Shown piece by piece: positions 34,957-44,155 of a stretch of DNA of 64,000 bases. The notes beneath the pieces were generated by a model. It had not been told where the DNA came from, ran no database searches, and saw only the letters and a program-made list of their open reading frames with translations. The number at the start of each line of letters is the position of its first letter. The stretch's first letter is position 1. Both the position numbers and the translations under genes were made by a program. The DNA is taken from assembly GCF_008365405.1 (NCBI RefSeq), contig NZ_QOKV01000012.1:1-64000 (forward strand), written 5' to 3'. Source of the DNA: Azospirillum brasilense. GTDB lineage: Bacteria > Pseudomonadota > Alphaproteobacteria > Azospirillales > Azospirillaceae.

Positions 34957-37923
34957 ATGTCCGATGCCCTGTTGCTCCTGGCCGCCACCGGCCTTCCGTT
35001 TGTTGGCGCGATCGTCGCCGGGATGCTGCCGACGCACGCGCGCAACACCGCGGCGTGGTTGGCCGGTGCGATCGCGATCATCGGGCTGGGGTTGGTGTGG
35101 GCCGCCTATCCGACGGTGGCGGCGGGCGGGGTGATCCGCCATTCGATGGCCTGGATGCCGTCGCTCGGCCTCGACCTCACGCTGCGGATGGACGGCTTCG
35201 CCTGGCTGTTCGCCGGGCTGGTCTTCGGGGTCGGCGTGCTCGTCGTGCTCTACGCGCGCTATTACATGTCGGCGGACGACCCGGTCCCGCGCTTCTTCGC
35301 GTTCCTGCTGGCCTTCATGGGGTCGATGACGGGGGTGGTGCTCTCCGGCAACCTGATCCAGCTCGCCTTCTTCTGGGAACTGACCAGCCTCTTCTCCTTC
35401 CTGCTGATCGGCTACTGGCACCACACGGCGGCGGCGCGCGACGGCGCGCGCATGGCGCTGACCATCACCGCGACGGGCGGGCTGTGCCTGTTCGCGGGGG
35501 TGCTGCTGCTCGGCCACATCGTCGGCAGCTACAACCTCGACGTCGTTCTGGCCTCGGGCGACAAGATCCGCGGGCACGCGCTCTACCTGCCGGCGCTGGT
35601 CCTGATCCTGATGGGCGCCCTGACCAAGAGCGCGCAGTTCCCGTTCCATTTCTGGCTGCCGCACGCCATGGCGGCGCCCACCCCCGTCTCGGCCTATCTG
35701 CATTCGGCGACCCTGGTGAAGGCCGGGGTCTTCCTGATGGCCCGGCTGTGGCCGGTGCTGGCGGGAACGGAGGCGTGGTTCTGGATCGTCGGCAGCGCCG
35801 GTCTGGCCACCCTGCTGATCGGCGCCTACGTGGCGATCTTCCAGAACGACCTGAAAGGACTTCTGGCCTATTCGACCATCAGCCATCTCGGGCTGATCAC
35901 GCTGCTGCTCGGGCTCAACAGCGAACTCGCCATGGTCGCGGCGATCTTCCACATCCTCAACCACGCCGCCTTCAAGGCGTCGCTGTTCATGGCCGCCGGC
36001 ATCATCGACCATGAGACGGGAACCCGCGACCTCCGGCGCCTGTCCGGCCTGAACCGCTTCATGCCCTTCACGACGCGGCTGGCGATGGTGGCGGCGGCGG
36101 CCATGGCGGGCGTGCCGCTGATGAACGGCTTCATCTCGAAGGAGATGTTCTTCGCCGAGACGCTGACGGCCCAGGGGTCCGTGACCTTCCTCCTCGACAT
36201 CCTGCCCTTCGCGGCCATGGTGGCGAGCGCCTTCGCCGTGGCCTACTCGTTGCGCTTCATCCACGGCGCCTTCTTCGGCCCCGACCCGGTCGACCTGCCG
36301 CACCGGCCGCACGAGCCGCCGGCCTGGATGCGCCTTCCGGTCGAGATCCTGGCGCTGGCCTGCATCATCATCGGTCTGCTGCCCGCGGCCACCGTGGGTC
36401 CGTACCTGAACATGGCGGCCCACGCCGCGCTCGGCGCCGCGACGCCCGAATACAGCCTGGCGGTCTGGCACGGCTTCAACACGCCGCTGGTGATGAGCCT
36501 GCTCGCCCTGGCGGCTGGGGTGACGCTCTACTTCCTGCTGCAGCCGCTGTTCCGCCGGAACATCGAGGGGCCGCCCTTCATCAGCCGTCTGGAAGGCCGC
36601 CGCATGTTCGAGCGCAGCATGGTCTTCCTGTCCTGGCGCCTCGCCCGGTCGCTGGAAGGGCTGCTGGGCACCCGGCGCCTGCAGCCCCAGCTCCGTCTGG
36701 TCGTCTGCGTCGCCATCCTGGCCGCGGGCTGGGCGGTCTACCGGCGCGGACTCGGCCCCGGCAATCTGGTGCCGCAGGGCATCGACCCCGTGCTCGCCCT
36801 GATCTGGGCGATCGGCGCGGCCTGCGCCCTGGGGGCGGCGTGGCAAGCCAAGTTCCACCGCCTCGCCGCGCTGATCCTGCTCGGCGGCACCGGGCTGGTC
36901 ACCTGCGTCACCTTCGTCTGGTTCTCCGCCCCCGACCTCGCGCTGACCCAGTTGCTGGTCGAGATCGTCACCACCATCCTGCTGCTGCTCGGCCTGCGCT
37001 GGCTGCCCAAGCGGCTTCCCGGCACCGGCACGTCGGAAGTGATGCGGACGGGACGCCGCCTGCGCGACCTCGCCATCGCCATCACCGCCGGGCTCGGCAT
37101 GGCCGGGCTGGCCTTCGGCGTGATGACCCGCTTCCCGCCGGAAATCCTGGCGCAGCATTTCCTGGAGCGCGCCTACACCGAGGGCGGCGGCACCAACGTC
37201 GTCAACGTGATCCTGGTCGACTTCCGCGGATTCGACACGCTGGGCGAGATCGCCGTGCTGGGGGTGGTGGCCCTGACCGCCTACGCGCTGCTGCGCCGCT
37301 TCCGCCCGGCCCCCGACAGCGTGGACGTGCCGGAGCAGCAGCGCGACCAGAGCGCCTACGACATCGCCCGACCCGAGCGGCGGGAGGGCGACACGGTGGC
37401 CGATTGGCTGCTGATCCCGTCGGTGATCGCGCGGCTGCTGTTCCCGGTGGTCGGCATGGTCGCGCTGTTCCTGCTGCTGCGCGGCCACGACCTGCCCGGC
37501 GGCGGCTTCGCCGCGGGGCTGATGGGGTCGATCGCGATGATCCTGCAATACATGCTGGGCGGCACGCAGTGGGTGGAGGCGCGGCTGCGCGTGCTGCCGC
37601 TGCGCTGGATGGGCCTCGGGCTTCTGCTGGCCGCGGGCACGGGCCTGGGCGCCCTGCTGTTCGGCCGGCCCTTCCTGACCACCTATTTCGCCTACGCGGA
37701 CCTGCCGCTGATCGGGGAGATTCCGACGGCGAGCGCGCTGCTGTTCGACATCGGCGTGTTCGCGCTGGTCATCGGCGCCACCATGCTGACCCTGATCGCG
37801 CTGGCCCGCCAGTCGGTCCGCGGCCATCGCGCCGCCGCGCCGCGCGCCGCGGCAGTGAGCGCGCCGCCCGCGTCCGCTCCGGTTCCGACCACCGCCCCGA
37901 CCGCCGCAACCGGAGACGACTGA
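34957..37923 (+). CDS. mrpA: Na+(K+)/H+ antiporter, fused subunits A and B
   Basis: 988 aa membrane protein. The N-terminal ~740 residues are MrpA, homologous to NuoL, with about 20 helices (KSAQFPFHFWLPHAMAAPTP, HSATLVKAGVFLMARLWPV, then ISHLGLIT). The C-terminal ~170 residues are an MrpB domain (FLLLRGHDLPGGGFAAGLMG), a fusion typical of proteobacterial PhaAB. The tail after ~residue 950 is Ala/Pro-rich. Exchanges cytoplasmic Na+ or K+ for protons as part of the hetero-oligomeric MrpA-G complex. First gene of a tightly overlapping operon. Confidence 0.95.
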   Translation: MSDALLLLAATGLPFVGAIVAGMLPTHARNTAAWLAGAIAIIGLGLVWAAYPTVAAGGVIRHSMAWMPSLGLDLTLRMDGFAWLFAGLVFGVGVLVVLYARYYMSADDPVPRFFAFLLAFMGSMTGVVLSGNLIQLAFFWELTSLFSFLLIGYWHHTAAARDGARMALTITATGGLCLFAGVLLLGHIVGSYNLDVVLASGDKIRGHALYLPALVLILMGALTKSAQFPFHFWLPHAMAAPTPVSAYLHSATLVKAGVFLMARLWPVLAGTEAWFWIVGSAGLATLLIGAYVAIFQNDLKGLLAYSTISHLGLITLLLGLNSELAMVAAIFHILNHAAFKASLFMAAGIIDHETGTRDLRRLSGLNRFMPFTTRLAMVAAAAMAGVPLMNGFISKEMFFAETLTAQGSVTFLLDILPFAAMVASAFAVAYSLRFIHGAFFGPDPVDLPHRPHEPPAWMRLPVEILALACIIIGLLPAATVGPYLNMAAHAALGAATPEYSLAVWHGFNTPLVMSLLALAAGVTLYFLLQPLFRRNIEGPPFISRLEGRRMFERSMVFLSWRLARSLEGLLGTRRLQPQLRLVVCVAILAAGWAVYRRGLGPGNLVPQGIDPVLALIWAIGAACALGAAWQAKFHRLAALILLGGTGLVTCVTFVWFSAPDLALTQLLVEIVTTILLLLGLRWLPKRLPGTGTSEVMRTGRRLRDLAIAITAGLGMAGLAFGVMTRFPPEILAQHFLERAYTEGGGTNVVNVILVDFRGFDTLGEIAVLGVVALTAYALLRRFRPAPDSVDVPEQQRDQSAYDIARPERREGDTVADWLLIPSVIARLLFPVVGMVALFLLLRGHDLPGGGFAAGLMGSIAMILQYMLGGTQWVEARLRVLPLRWMGLGLLLAAGTGLGALLFGRPFLTTYFAYADLPLIGEIPTASALLFDIGVFALVIGATMLTLIALARQSVRGHRAAAPRAAAVSAPPASAPVPTTAPTAATGDD

Positions 37924-38267
37924 TGGAACTTATCCTCGCCCTCGGGATCGGGGTGCTGACGGGCTCCGGCGTCTGGCTGCTGCTGCGTCCCCGCACCTTC
38001 CAGGTCATCATCGGCCTGTCGCTGCTCTCCTACGCCGTCAACCTCTTCATCTTCTCGACCGGTGGCCTGCGCACCGGGGCGGCCCCGGTGCTGGAGCGCG
38101 GCATGGCCGGCAGCCTCGCCACCCACGCCGACCCGGTGCCGCAGGCCCTGGTCCTCACGGCCATCGTCATCAGCTTCGCGACGACGGCGCTGTTCCTCGT
38201 CCTGCTCCTCGCCGCGCGGGGCCTGACGGGAACCGACCATGTGGACGGTAAGGAGAAGTCCCGGTGA
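37923..38267 (+). CDS. mrpC: Na+/H+ antiporter subunit C
   Basis: 114 aa, three predicted helices, homologous to NuoK: GSGVWLLLRPRTFQVIIGLS, SYAVNLFIFSTGG, DPVPQALVLTAIVISFATTA. The ATG overlaps the mrpA stop (TGATG). Confidence 0.94.
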   Translation: MELILALGIGVLTGSGVWLLLRPRTFQVIIGLSLLSYAVNLFIFSTGGLRTGAAPVLERGMAGSLATHADPVPQALVLTAIVISFATTALFLVLLLAARGLTGTDHVDGKEKSR

Positions 38268-39910
38268 ACGGGTGGCCAATGAGCGCTTGGATGAATCATC
38301 TGGTGATCGCGCCGATCGTCATCCCGCTGCTGGTCGGCGCGTTGCTGATGCTGATCGACGAGCGGCGGCGGGCGTTGAAGGCCACGCTCGGCGTGGTGTC
38401 GGCGTCGGCGCTGCTGGCGCTGGCGGTGCTGCTGCTCTATCTGACGGACCACACCGCCACGGGGGCGGACGCCACCGTGCGCGTCTATCGGCTGGGCGAC
38501 TGGCCGTCGCTGTTCGGCATCGTCCTGGTGCTCGACCGGCTGTCGGCGATGATGCTGGTGCTGACCGGCATCCTCGGGCTGTCCGCCCTGGTCTTCGCGC
38601 TGGCGCGCTGGCAGAAGGCGGGGGCGCATTTCCATTCGCTGTTCCAGTTCCAGCTGATGGGGCTGAACGGCGCCTTCCTGACCGGCGACCTGTTCAACCT
38701 CTTCGTCTTCTTCGAGATCATGCTGGCCGCCTCCTACGGGCTGGCGCTGCACGGCTCCGGCCTCGCCCGCGTCCGCGCCGGGCTGCATTACATCGCCATC
38801 AACCTGGCGGCATCGCTGCTCTTCCTGATCGGGGTGAGCATGATCTACGGCGTGTCCGGCACGCTGAACATGGCCGAGCTGGCCGTGCGCATCGCCGGGA
38901 TCGCTCCGGAGGACCGCGGGCTGCTGGAGGCCGGGGCGGCGATCCTCGGCGTCGCCTTCCTGATCAAGGCGGGCATGTGGCCGCTGGGCTTCTGGCTGCC
39001 GAACACCTACACCACGGTCGGCGCGCCGTCGGCGGCGATCATCTCGATCCTCAGCAAGGTCGGCATCTACGCCATCATCCGGATCTGGCTGCTGGTCTTC
39101 GGCGACAGCGCCGGGACCTCGGCCGGGTTCGGCGGGCACTGGCTGCTGATCGGCGGGGTGTTGACCATCGCCTTCGGCTCCATCGCGGTGCTGGCGACGC
39201 AGAATCTGGCGCGGCTGGCCGGGGCCAGCGTGCTGGTCTCCTCCGGCACGCTGCTCGCCGCCGTCGGCGCGGGCCAAGCGGCGGTGACCGGCGGGGCGCT
39301 GTTCTACATGACCAGCTCCGTCCTGGCGATCGCCGGGCTGTTCCTGCTGATCGAGCTGGTCGAGCGCGGCCGCATGGTCGGCGCCGACGTGCTGGCCGTG
39401 ACGCGCGAGGCCTTCGGCGAGGGCGAGGACGAGGAGTCGGACGACGACGATGCCATCGGCGTGTCGATCCCGGCGATCATGGCGATCCTCGGCATCGCCT
39501 TCATGGCCTGCGCGCTGCTGCTCGCCGGCCTGCCGCCGCTGTCCGGCTTCCTCGCCAAGTTCGCCATCCTGGCGCCGATGCTGGCGCAGGGGGCGGAGGG
39601 GCTGCCCTTCACCACCTGGGCGCTGATGGCGGCGCTGATCCTGTCCGGCCTGGCGACGGTCGTCGCGATGAGCCGCACCGGCATCGACGTCTTCTGGGCG
39701 TCGCCCGCGGGCGATCTGCCGCGCGTGCGCCTCGTCGAACTTGGGCCGGTGATGCTGCTGCTGGCGCTCTGCGTGGCGCTGACCGTCCAGGCTGGGCCGG
39801 TGATGCGCTACATGGAGGATACCGCCCGCTCCCTTCACGGGCCGGAACGCTACGTCCAGGGGGTGATGACCACCGCCGCGCCGGGGACCGGCAAGGGAGT
39901 CGCGCCATGA
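38264..39910 (+). CDS. mrpD: Na+/H+ antiporter subunit D
   Basis: 548 aa, NuoN/NuoM-like proton-translocating membrane subunit with ~14 helices (FQLMGLNGAFLTGDLFNLFV, then LGVAFLIKAGMWPLGFWLP, with functional Lys and His). GTG 38264 with GGAGAAG upstream is used; ATG 38279 is a possible internal start. An acidic cytoplasmic-loop segment (EGEDEESDDDD, ~residues 387-397) is unusual for the family. Overlaps mrpC and mrpE by 4 bp each. Confidence 0.95.
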   Translation: MNGWPMSAWMNHLVIAPIVIPLLVGALLMLIDERRRALKATLGVVSASALLALAVLLLYLTDHTATGADATVRVYRLGDWPSLFGIVLVLDRLSAMMLVLTGILGLSALVFALARWQKAGAHFHSLFQFQLMGLNGAFLTGDLFNLFVFFEIMLAASYGLALHGSGLARVRAGLHYIAINLAASLLFLIGVSMIYGVSGTLNMAELAVRIAGIAPEDRGLLEAGAAILGVAFLIKAGMWPLGFWLPNTYTTVGAPSAAIISILSKVGIYAIIRIWLLVFGDSAGTSAGFGGHWLLIGGVLTIAFGSIAVLATQNLARLAGASVLVSSGTLLAAVGAGQAAVTGGALFYMTSSVLAIAGLFLLIELVERGRMVGADVLAVTREAFGEGEDEESDDDDAIGVSIPAIMAILGIAFMACALLLAGLPPLSGFLAKFAILAPMLAQGAEGLPFTTWALMAALILSGLATVVAMSRTGIDVFWASPAGDLPRVRLVELGPVMLLLALCVALTVQAGPVMRYMEDTARSLHGPERYVQGVMTTAAPGTGKGVAP

Positions 39911-40395
39911 AGCGCTTGTGGCCGTACCCGCTGCTGACCGCCGCGCTCGTGGCGATGTGGCTGCTGCTGACCGAGAGCGTGGCGCTGGGCTCGATCCTGA
40001 TGGGCGCCATCCTGGCGACCGTCGCGGTCTGGGGATTCGCGGCGCTCGACCCGCCGGGCGGACGGTTGAAACGGCCGCGCGCCGCCCTCGCGCTCGCCGC
40101 GCTGGTGATCGCCGACGTCGCGCGTTCCAACGTCGCGGTCGCCAAGATCATCCTGAACCCGCGCAAGACCGAGCGGGTGTCCGGCTTCCTCCGCATCCCG
40201 CTCGACATGCGGGCGCCCTACGGGCTGGCGACGCTGGCCTGCATCATCACGGGGACGCCGGGGACGATCTGGGTGGAATACAACTCCGCGAACAACACCA
40301 TCCTTCTCCACATCCTCGATCTGGTTGACGAGAGCACCTGGATCGACACCATCAAGGGTCGGTACGAGAAGCGCCTGATGGAGATCTTCGAATGA
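39907..40395 (+). CDS. mrpE: Na+/H+ antiporter subunit E
   Basis: 162 aa. Two or three N-terminal helices (PLLTAALVAMWLLLTESVAL, GSILMGAILATVAVWGF) and a C-terminal cytoplasmic domain with RVSGFLRIPLDMRAPYGLAT and CIITGTPGTIW, characteristic of MrpE/PhaE. ATGA overlaps with both neighbours. Confidence 0.94.
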   Translation: MKRLWPYPLLTAALVAMWLLLTESVALGSILMGAILATVAVWGFAALDPPGGRLKRPRAALALAALVIADVARSNVAVAKIILNPRKTERVSGFLRIPLDMRAPYGLATLACIITGTPGTIWVEYNSANNTILLHILDLVDESTWIDTIKGRYEKRLMEIFE

Positions 40396-40673
40396 CCGCC
40401 ACGCTGCTGCTCTGGTCGATCGTCCTGGCGCAGATCCTGCTGGTCGCCGCGATGGCCTGCGCGGCCTACCGCGTGCTGCGCGGGCCGCGGGCGCAGGACC
40501 GGGTGCTCGGGCTCGACACGCTGTACGTCAACGCCACGATGCTGCTGCTGACCTTCGGCATCCGCACCGGCAGCACGCTCTATTTCGAGGCCGCGCTGAT
40601 CATCGCGCTGCTCGGCTTCGTCGCGACGGCGGCGCTGGCGAAGTTTCTCATGCGCGGAGAGGTGATCGAATGA
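40392..40673 (+). CDS. mrpF: Na+/H+ antiporter subunit F
   Basis: 93 aa, three helices. The MrpF signature is AYRVLRGPRAQDRVLGLDTL followed by YVNATMLLLTFGIRTGSTLY. ATGA overlaps on both sides. Confidence 0.93.
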   Translation: MTATLLLWSIVLAQILLVAAMACAAYRVLRGPRAQDRVLGLDTLYVNATMLLLTFGIRTGSTLYFEAALIIALLGFVATAALAKFLMRGEVIE

Positions 40674-41071
40674 CGCATCTGGCCGACCTGCCGGTATGGG
40701 CGGCGATCCCGGTGGCGCTGTTCCTGCTGCTCGGCGCCGCGCTGGCGCTGATCGGGTCCATCGGGTTCGTGCGGCTGCGCAGCTTCTACGAACGCGTCCA
40801 CGCCCCGACGCTGGGCACCAGCATGGGCATCGGCTTCGTCCTGCTGGCCTCGATGCTGTGCTTCACCGTGCTGCAGTCGCGGCTGGTGCTGCACGAGATC
40901 CTGATCGCGGTCTTCATGGTGGTGACCACGCCGATCACGCTGATGCTGCTCGCCCGCGCCGCCCTCTACCGCGACCGCACCGAGGGCAGCGACGACGTGC
41001 CGGCGCCCCCTCCGGTCCCGCCGGTCGAGAGCGCCGTGCCGCCGGCTCCGGACTCCGCTCCGCCGGTTTAG
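40670..41071 (+). CDS. mrpG: Na+/H+ antiporter subunit G
   Basis: 133 aa, three helices (FLLLGAALALIGSIGFVRL, then SFYERVHAPTLGTSMGIGFV and a third with MVVTTPITLMLLARAA), the MrpG/PhaG pattern. The C-terminal ~25 residues are Pro/Ala/Val-rich and outside the family core. Last gene of the operon; convergent with the VOC-fold gene 13 bases away. Confidence 0.93.
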   Translation: MTHLADLPVWAAIPVALFLLLGAALALIGSIGFVRLRSFYERVHAPTLGTSMGIGFVLLASMLCFTVLQSRLVLHEILIAVFMVVTTPITLMLLARAALYRDRTEGSDDVPAPPPVPPVESAVPPAPDSAPPV

Positions 41072-41084
41072 GATTCCTGGCGCG

Positions 41085-41507
41085 TCAGGTCGCCTCGACC
41101 TGGGCGAACATGCCGGATTCGCTGGTGAAGCTCTTGAACTCCAGCCCGTTGCCCGAGGGGTCGAGGATGAAGAAGGTCCCCTGCTCCGACGGCTTGCCGG
41201 GGTAGCGGATCTGCGGCTCCAGAAGGAAGGTTGCGCCGGCGGCCTCCAGCCGCTCCCTCAGCGCGTCCCAGACGGGGCGCGGCAGCACCGCCCCGAAATG
41301 ATGCAGCGGCACCGCCTTGCCGTCGACCATGCTGGTCTCCGTCGAGCGCGGCTCGGACGAGCGGTGGGCGGAGATCTGGTTGCCGAAGAAGTCGAAATCG
41401 ATCCACCGCTCGGTGGAGCGCCCTTCGCGGCAGCCCAGGACATCGACGTAGAAACGGCGGGTTTCCTCGATGTCCCGGATGGGAAAGGCGAGATGGAACG
41501 CGAACAC
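41085..41507 (-). CDS. VOC (glyoxalase/bleomycin-resistance) superfamily protein
   Basis: 140 aa from a GTG at 41507 (AAGGGTG upstream), opening on the family beta strand FAFHLAFPIRDIEETRRFY. Also GCREGRSTERWIDFDFFGNQ, LHHFGAVL with a likely metal-binding His, and FFILDPSGNGLEFKSF with the metal-binding Glu. Probably a metal-dependent dioxygenase-like or binding protein; similar proteins are annotated as VOC family without known substrate. An ATG at 41570 is in frame but precedes the fold. Confidence 0.88.
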   Translation of the reverse strand: MFAFHLAFPIRDIEETRRFYVDVLGCREGRSTERWIDFDFFGNQISAHRSSEPRSTETSMVDGKAVPLHHFGAVLPRPVWDALRERLEAAGATFLLEPQIRYPGKPSEQGTFFILDPSGNGLEFKSFTSESGMFAQVEAT

Positions 41508-41597
41508 CGGCGCACCCTTTTGACGTTGATTCGGGTGGCCAGGGTAGACCGCGCTCCGTGGTGCCAACAAACGATTTAAGCGCGGGTCGATGGTGCG

Positions 41598-41635
41598 AAA
41601 ACGCTGCGACCCCGGATTGATCCAGGGCCGCAGCG
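41598..41635 (-). terminator. intrinsic terminator after the porin gene
   Basis: Stem CGCTGCG (41602-41608) / CGCAGCG (41629-41635). On the minus strand the stem is followed by TTTT (41601-41598). It lies 11 bases past the porin stop codon. Confidence 0.7.
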
Positions 41636-41645
41636 GTCGGCCCGA

Positions 41646-42830
41646 TCAGAAGGCCAGACGGGTGTCGAGCATCACGATGTGCGCGCGGTCCTTCAGGTCG
41701 CCGCCGTCGGGGCGGCCCGCCTGCAGGGTGGACCGCACGTAGTCGTACTCCAGCCCGGCGGTGAAGCCGGGGGCGACCGTCCAGGTCACGCCGCCCTGCC
41801 AGATGTCCGCCTTGCTCGGCGTGGACATGGTCGCGCTGTCGTTGCCCAGCGCCCGCAGGTAGTTGGCGGCGAACAGCAGCGGCCCGGCGGTGTACTGCGC
41901 GCCGAAGATCCAGTTCTGCTGCGCCCGCGTCTGGGCGAGGCCCTCGGCGTAGCCGCTGTCGCCGCTGTAGGCGTAGCTGGCGCCGACCTTCACCGGGCCG
42001 TAGCCGACGTTGGCGCCGACATGGACGGAGTTCAGATCCTCGAAGGACTGGCTGACGACGCCGTCGGTCTGGCGCACCGCTTGGCCGGTCGCGTAGAAGG
42101 CGCTTCCCTCGACGCTGAAATCTCCGACCGCGGTCTGGAAGGCGGCGCCGGCCTCGACCACGTCACGGAAGGACAGCAGGTCGCCCAGCACGTCCGTGGT
42201 GCGGCGGTTGACCGAGCTGTTGGAGTCGCCGCTGCGCGGCATGTAGGACACCGCCGCCGACAGGCCGCCGAAGCTCGGCGTGATGTAGACCAGCTTGGTG
42301 CCGGTGTCGTAGGCGATCAGCGTGCGCATGCTGGTGGCGGCCAGAGGCAGGGCGCCGAAGGTGGACGAGCCGTTCAGGAACAGGATGCCGTTGCTGTCCG
42401 GGCTGCCGGCCACGCCCTCGACGTTCGGGCCGATCATCCCGTATTCGTCCGACAGGCCGTTGATGACGCCGGCCTGGATCGTGCCGAAGCCGCCGTTGGC
42501 GAAGAGGAAGGCGCGGTCGTTCTCGATGTTGCGGGTCGAGACGGTCGGATCGCCGTTGCCCGCCACGATGCGCAGCCGCGCACCGTAGGTCAGGCCGTTG
42601 TCCGCGGTGGCCGTCGGGGTGACGACCAGACGGTAGCGGTTGGCGAACTCGCGCGAGCGCAGGCCGTCGTCCCGCTGCTGGCGGATGTAGGCGCCCTGGA
42701 AATAGGCGTCGCCGCCGAGGATCAGGTCGAAGCTCGGTTCGGCCAGGGCCGGAGCCGACGTCAGGGCGGCGAAGGCGGTGCCGGCGAGAGCGGCGGCGCG
42801 AAGGGAGAAGGCGTTCATGGGCGTCGTCAT
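41646..42830 (-). CDS. Gram-negative porin
   Basis: 394 aa. A signal peptide (~residues 1-30, ending SAPALA) leads into an alternating beta-barrel sequence. The protein ends LDTRLAF, with the terminal Phe needed for outer-membrane assembly. Typical strands include NRYRLVVTPTATADNGLTYG and VKVGASYAYSGDSGY; it resembles alphaproteobacterial trimeric porins with an AFLFANGGFGTIQAGVING constriction-loop region. ATG 42830 is used; ATG 42818 is also possible. An intrinsic terminator follows the stop. Confidence 0.92.
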   Translation of the reverse strand: MTTPMNAFSLRAAALAGTAFAALTSAPALAEPSFDLILGGDAYFQGAYIRQQRDDGLRSREFANRYRLVVTPTATADNGLTYGARLRIVAGNGDPTVSTRNIENDRAFLFANGGFGTIQAGVINGLSDEYGMIGPNVEGVAGSPDSNGILFLNGSSTFGALPLAATSMRTLIAYDTGTKLVYITPSFGGLSAAVSYMPRSGDSNSSVNRRTTDVLGDLLSFRDVVEAGAAFQTAVGDFSVEGSAFYATGQAVRQTDGVVSQSFEDLNSVHVGANVGYGPVKVGASYAYSGDSGYAEGLAQTRAQQNWIFGAQYTAGPLLFAANYLRALGNDSATMSTPSKADIWQGGVTWTVAPGFTAGLEYDYVRSTLQAGRPDGGDLKDRAHIVMLDTRLAF

Positions 42831-42867
42831 TCCAGGGTCGAGGCTTGCGGGGGCGATGTTTTGGTAT

Positions 42868-42984
42868 CCCCTCTCCCCTCCGGGAGAGGGTTAGGGTGAG
42901 GGGGTTGCGCGTGGCGCCGCGTTCGGCAAAAGCGCAACCCCCTCACCGGCCCTACGGGCCACCCTCTCCCCAGGGGGGAGAGGG
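42868..42984. repeat. composite intergenic palindrome, copy D (overlaps a gene end)
   Basis: CCCTCTCCC..GGGAGAGGG hairpin, GGTGAGGGGGTTGCGC mirrored by GCGCAACCCCCTCACC, and a second CCCTCTCCC..GGGAGAGGG hairpin. The 3' end of the GNAT-like gene (stop at 42891) lies inside the element, so the last ~30 codons are repeat-derived. Confidence 0.85.
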
Positions 42985-43721
42985 CTATTGGCCGGAAACC
43001 AGCGGCGGCCGAAGGCGGTGAGGTTGTCGTCCTGCAGCCGGGCAAGGCAGAGGACTTCCACGCTGTCGGCCCAGCGTGGGTTGATGCGGCGGAACTGGGC
43101 GACCGCCGGGCTGTCCAGCTTGGCCTCGCTGATGGCGCGGGCCTCCTCGGTCAGGCCGTAGCCCTGCCATTGCCAGTCCACGGTTCCGGTGTCGGCGTCG
43201 TAGTACTGGGCGAAGCACTCCCGCCCGATGTGGTCGCGGAACGCCCGGTCGAGGGCGTCGGGGGGCTGGTCCGGATGCGGCGTGTGGCGGACGAACAGCA
43301 TCGGCATGTAGCGGTAGGAGCGGTAGCCGACCGCGCTGTAGCTCCAGTACCACAGCCGTCCCGAGCGGTCGGCGCGGGCGCGGGCGACCATCTCGGCGAC
43401 CATCGAGCGCACCAGATCGTTCGACCCCCAGAAGCGGCGCTCCAGGATGCAGTGGGCGGTGTGGAAGGCGCCGACGGCGGTGCCGTCGATCTCCACCGCC
43501 TGCCGGTAGACGGTGGCGAAGCCGACCAGCTCCCCGGTCCCGGCGTCCTCCTGGAGCACGCAGTGGTCGAGGTCTTCCAGCTCCTCATTGAAGTAATCCT
43601 CGCCGTAGCCTTCGAACCAGACGCTGAGCAGGGCGAACATCGCCGCCCGCCGCTCGGGCGTCAGGGCCACTGGCTCAACGAAGCTGGTCCGCAGGGGAGG
43701 ACGGGACGAAGAACTGGTCAT
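42891..43721 (-). CDS. GNAT-like N-acetyltransferase family protein
   Basis: 276 aa. GNAT-type core suggested by GELVGFATVYRQAVEIDGTA followed by HCILERRFWGSNDLVRSMV (acetyl-CoA-binding region) and an aromatic-rich LWYWSYSAVGYRSYRYMPML. Only the fold is inferred, and the substrate is unknown. The last ~30 residues (SPLPPGERVARRAGEGVALL...) are encoded within the palindromic repeat and are unlikely to belong to the ancestral protein. The ATG overlaps the SET gene stop by 4 bp. It appears to be the last gene of the long minus-strand block. Confidence 0.7.
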   Translation of the reverse strand: MTSSSSRPPLRTSFVEPVALTPERRAAMFALLSVWFEGYGEDYFNEELEDLDHCVLQEDAGTGELVGFATVYRQAVEIDGTAVGAFHTAHCILERRFWGSNDLVRSMVAEMVARARADRSGRLWYWSYSAVGYRSYRYMPMLFVRHTPHPDQPPDALDRAFRDHIGRECFAQYYDADTGTVDWQWQGYGLTEEARAISEAKLDSPAVAQFRRINPRWADSVEVLCLARLQDDNLTAFGRRWFPANSPLPPGERVARRAGEGVALLPNAAPRATPSP

Positions 43722-44131
43722 CCCCCGGCACCGGTCAGATAGAGCGCCGCCCCGGCCTCGCGCACGTCGGCGCAGATGTCCTCATAGTTGCAGGTGATCT
43801 CCTCCCCGGCGGCGATGGCGCGGCGGGCGACGAAGCGCCGCCAGTCGCCGGGATCGGCCCGCCCGATGGACGGACCATCCGCGTGATTGAGGAACCGGGC
43901 GTCGTCCCCCGGCAGAAGGACGCCGACCCCCTCGATCACGCAGCCGTGGAAGTCGAGCAGCCGGGCGACCTGGGGAAACTCGGCCAGCACGGCGTCGTCG
44001 GGCGCCAGCAGGCGGTCGATGCGGGCGTCGAACGCCCACACCGGCGTGCCGGCGGCGACCGCCTCCTCGGCGAAGAGCCCCAGCCCGTGGATCGGGCTGG
44101 AGGCGACGCGGGTGGCGATGAGAAGCGGCAT
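43718..44131 (-). CDS. SET-domain protein (lysine methyltransferase-like)
   Basis: 137 aa, little more than the SET domain itself. Features: IHGLGLFAEEAVAAGTPVW (start of SET), RFLNHADGPSI with the NH pair of the SAM-binding knot, GEEITCNYEDI with the catalytic-pocket Tyr. Bacterial SET proteins of this size are mostly uncharacterised and may methylate a protein partner. It sits between the reductase and the GNAT-like gene in one operon. Confidence 0.88.
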   Translation of the reverse strand: MPLLIATRVASSPIHGLGLFAEEAVAAGTPVWAFDARIDRLLAPDDAVLAEFPQVARLLDFHGCVIEGVGVLLPGDDARFLNHADGPSIGRADPGDWRRFVARRAIAAGEEITCNYEDICADVREAGAALYLTGAGG

Positions 44132-44155
44132 GGCGTCCTTCTCCGGCGATAAGAC

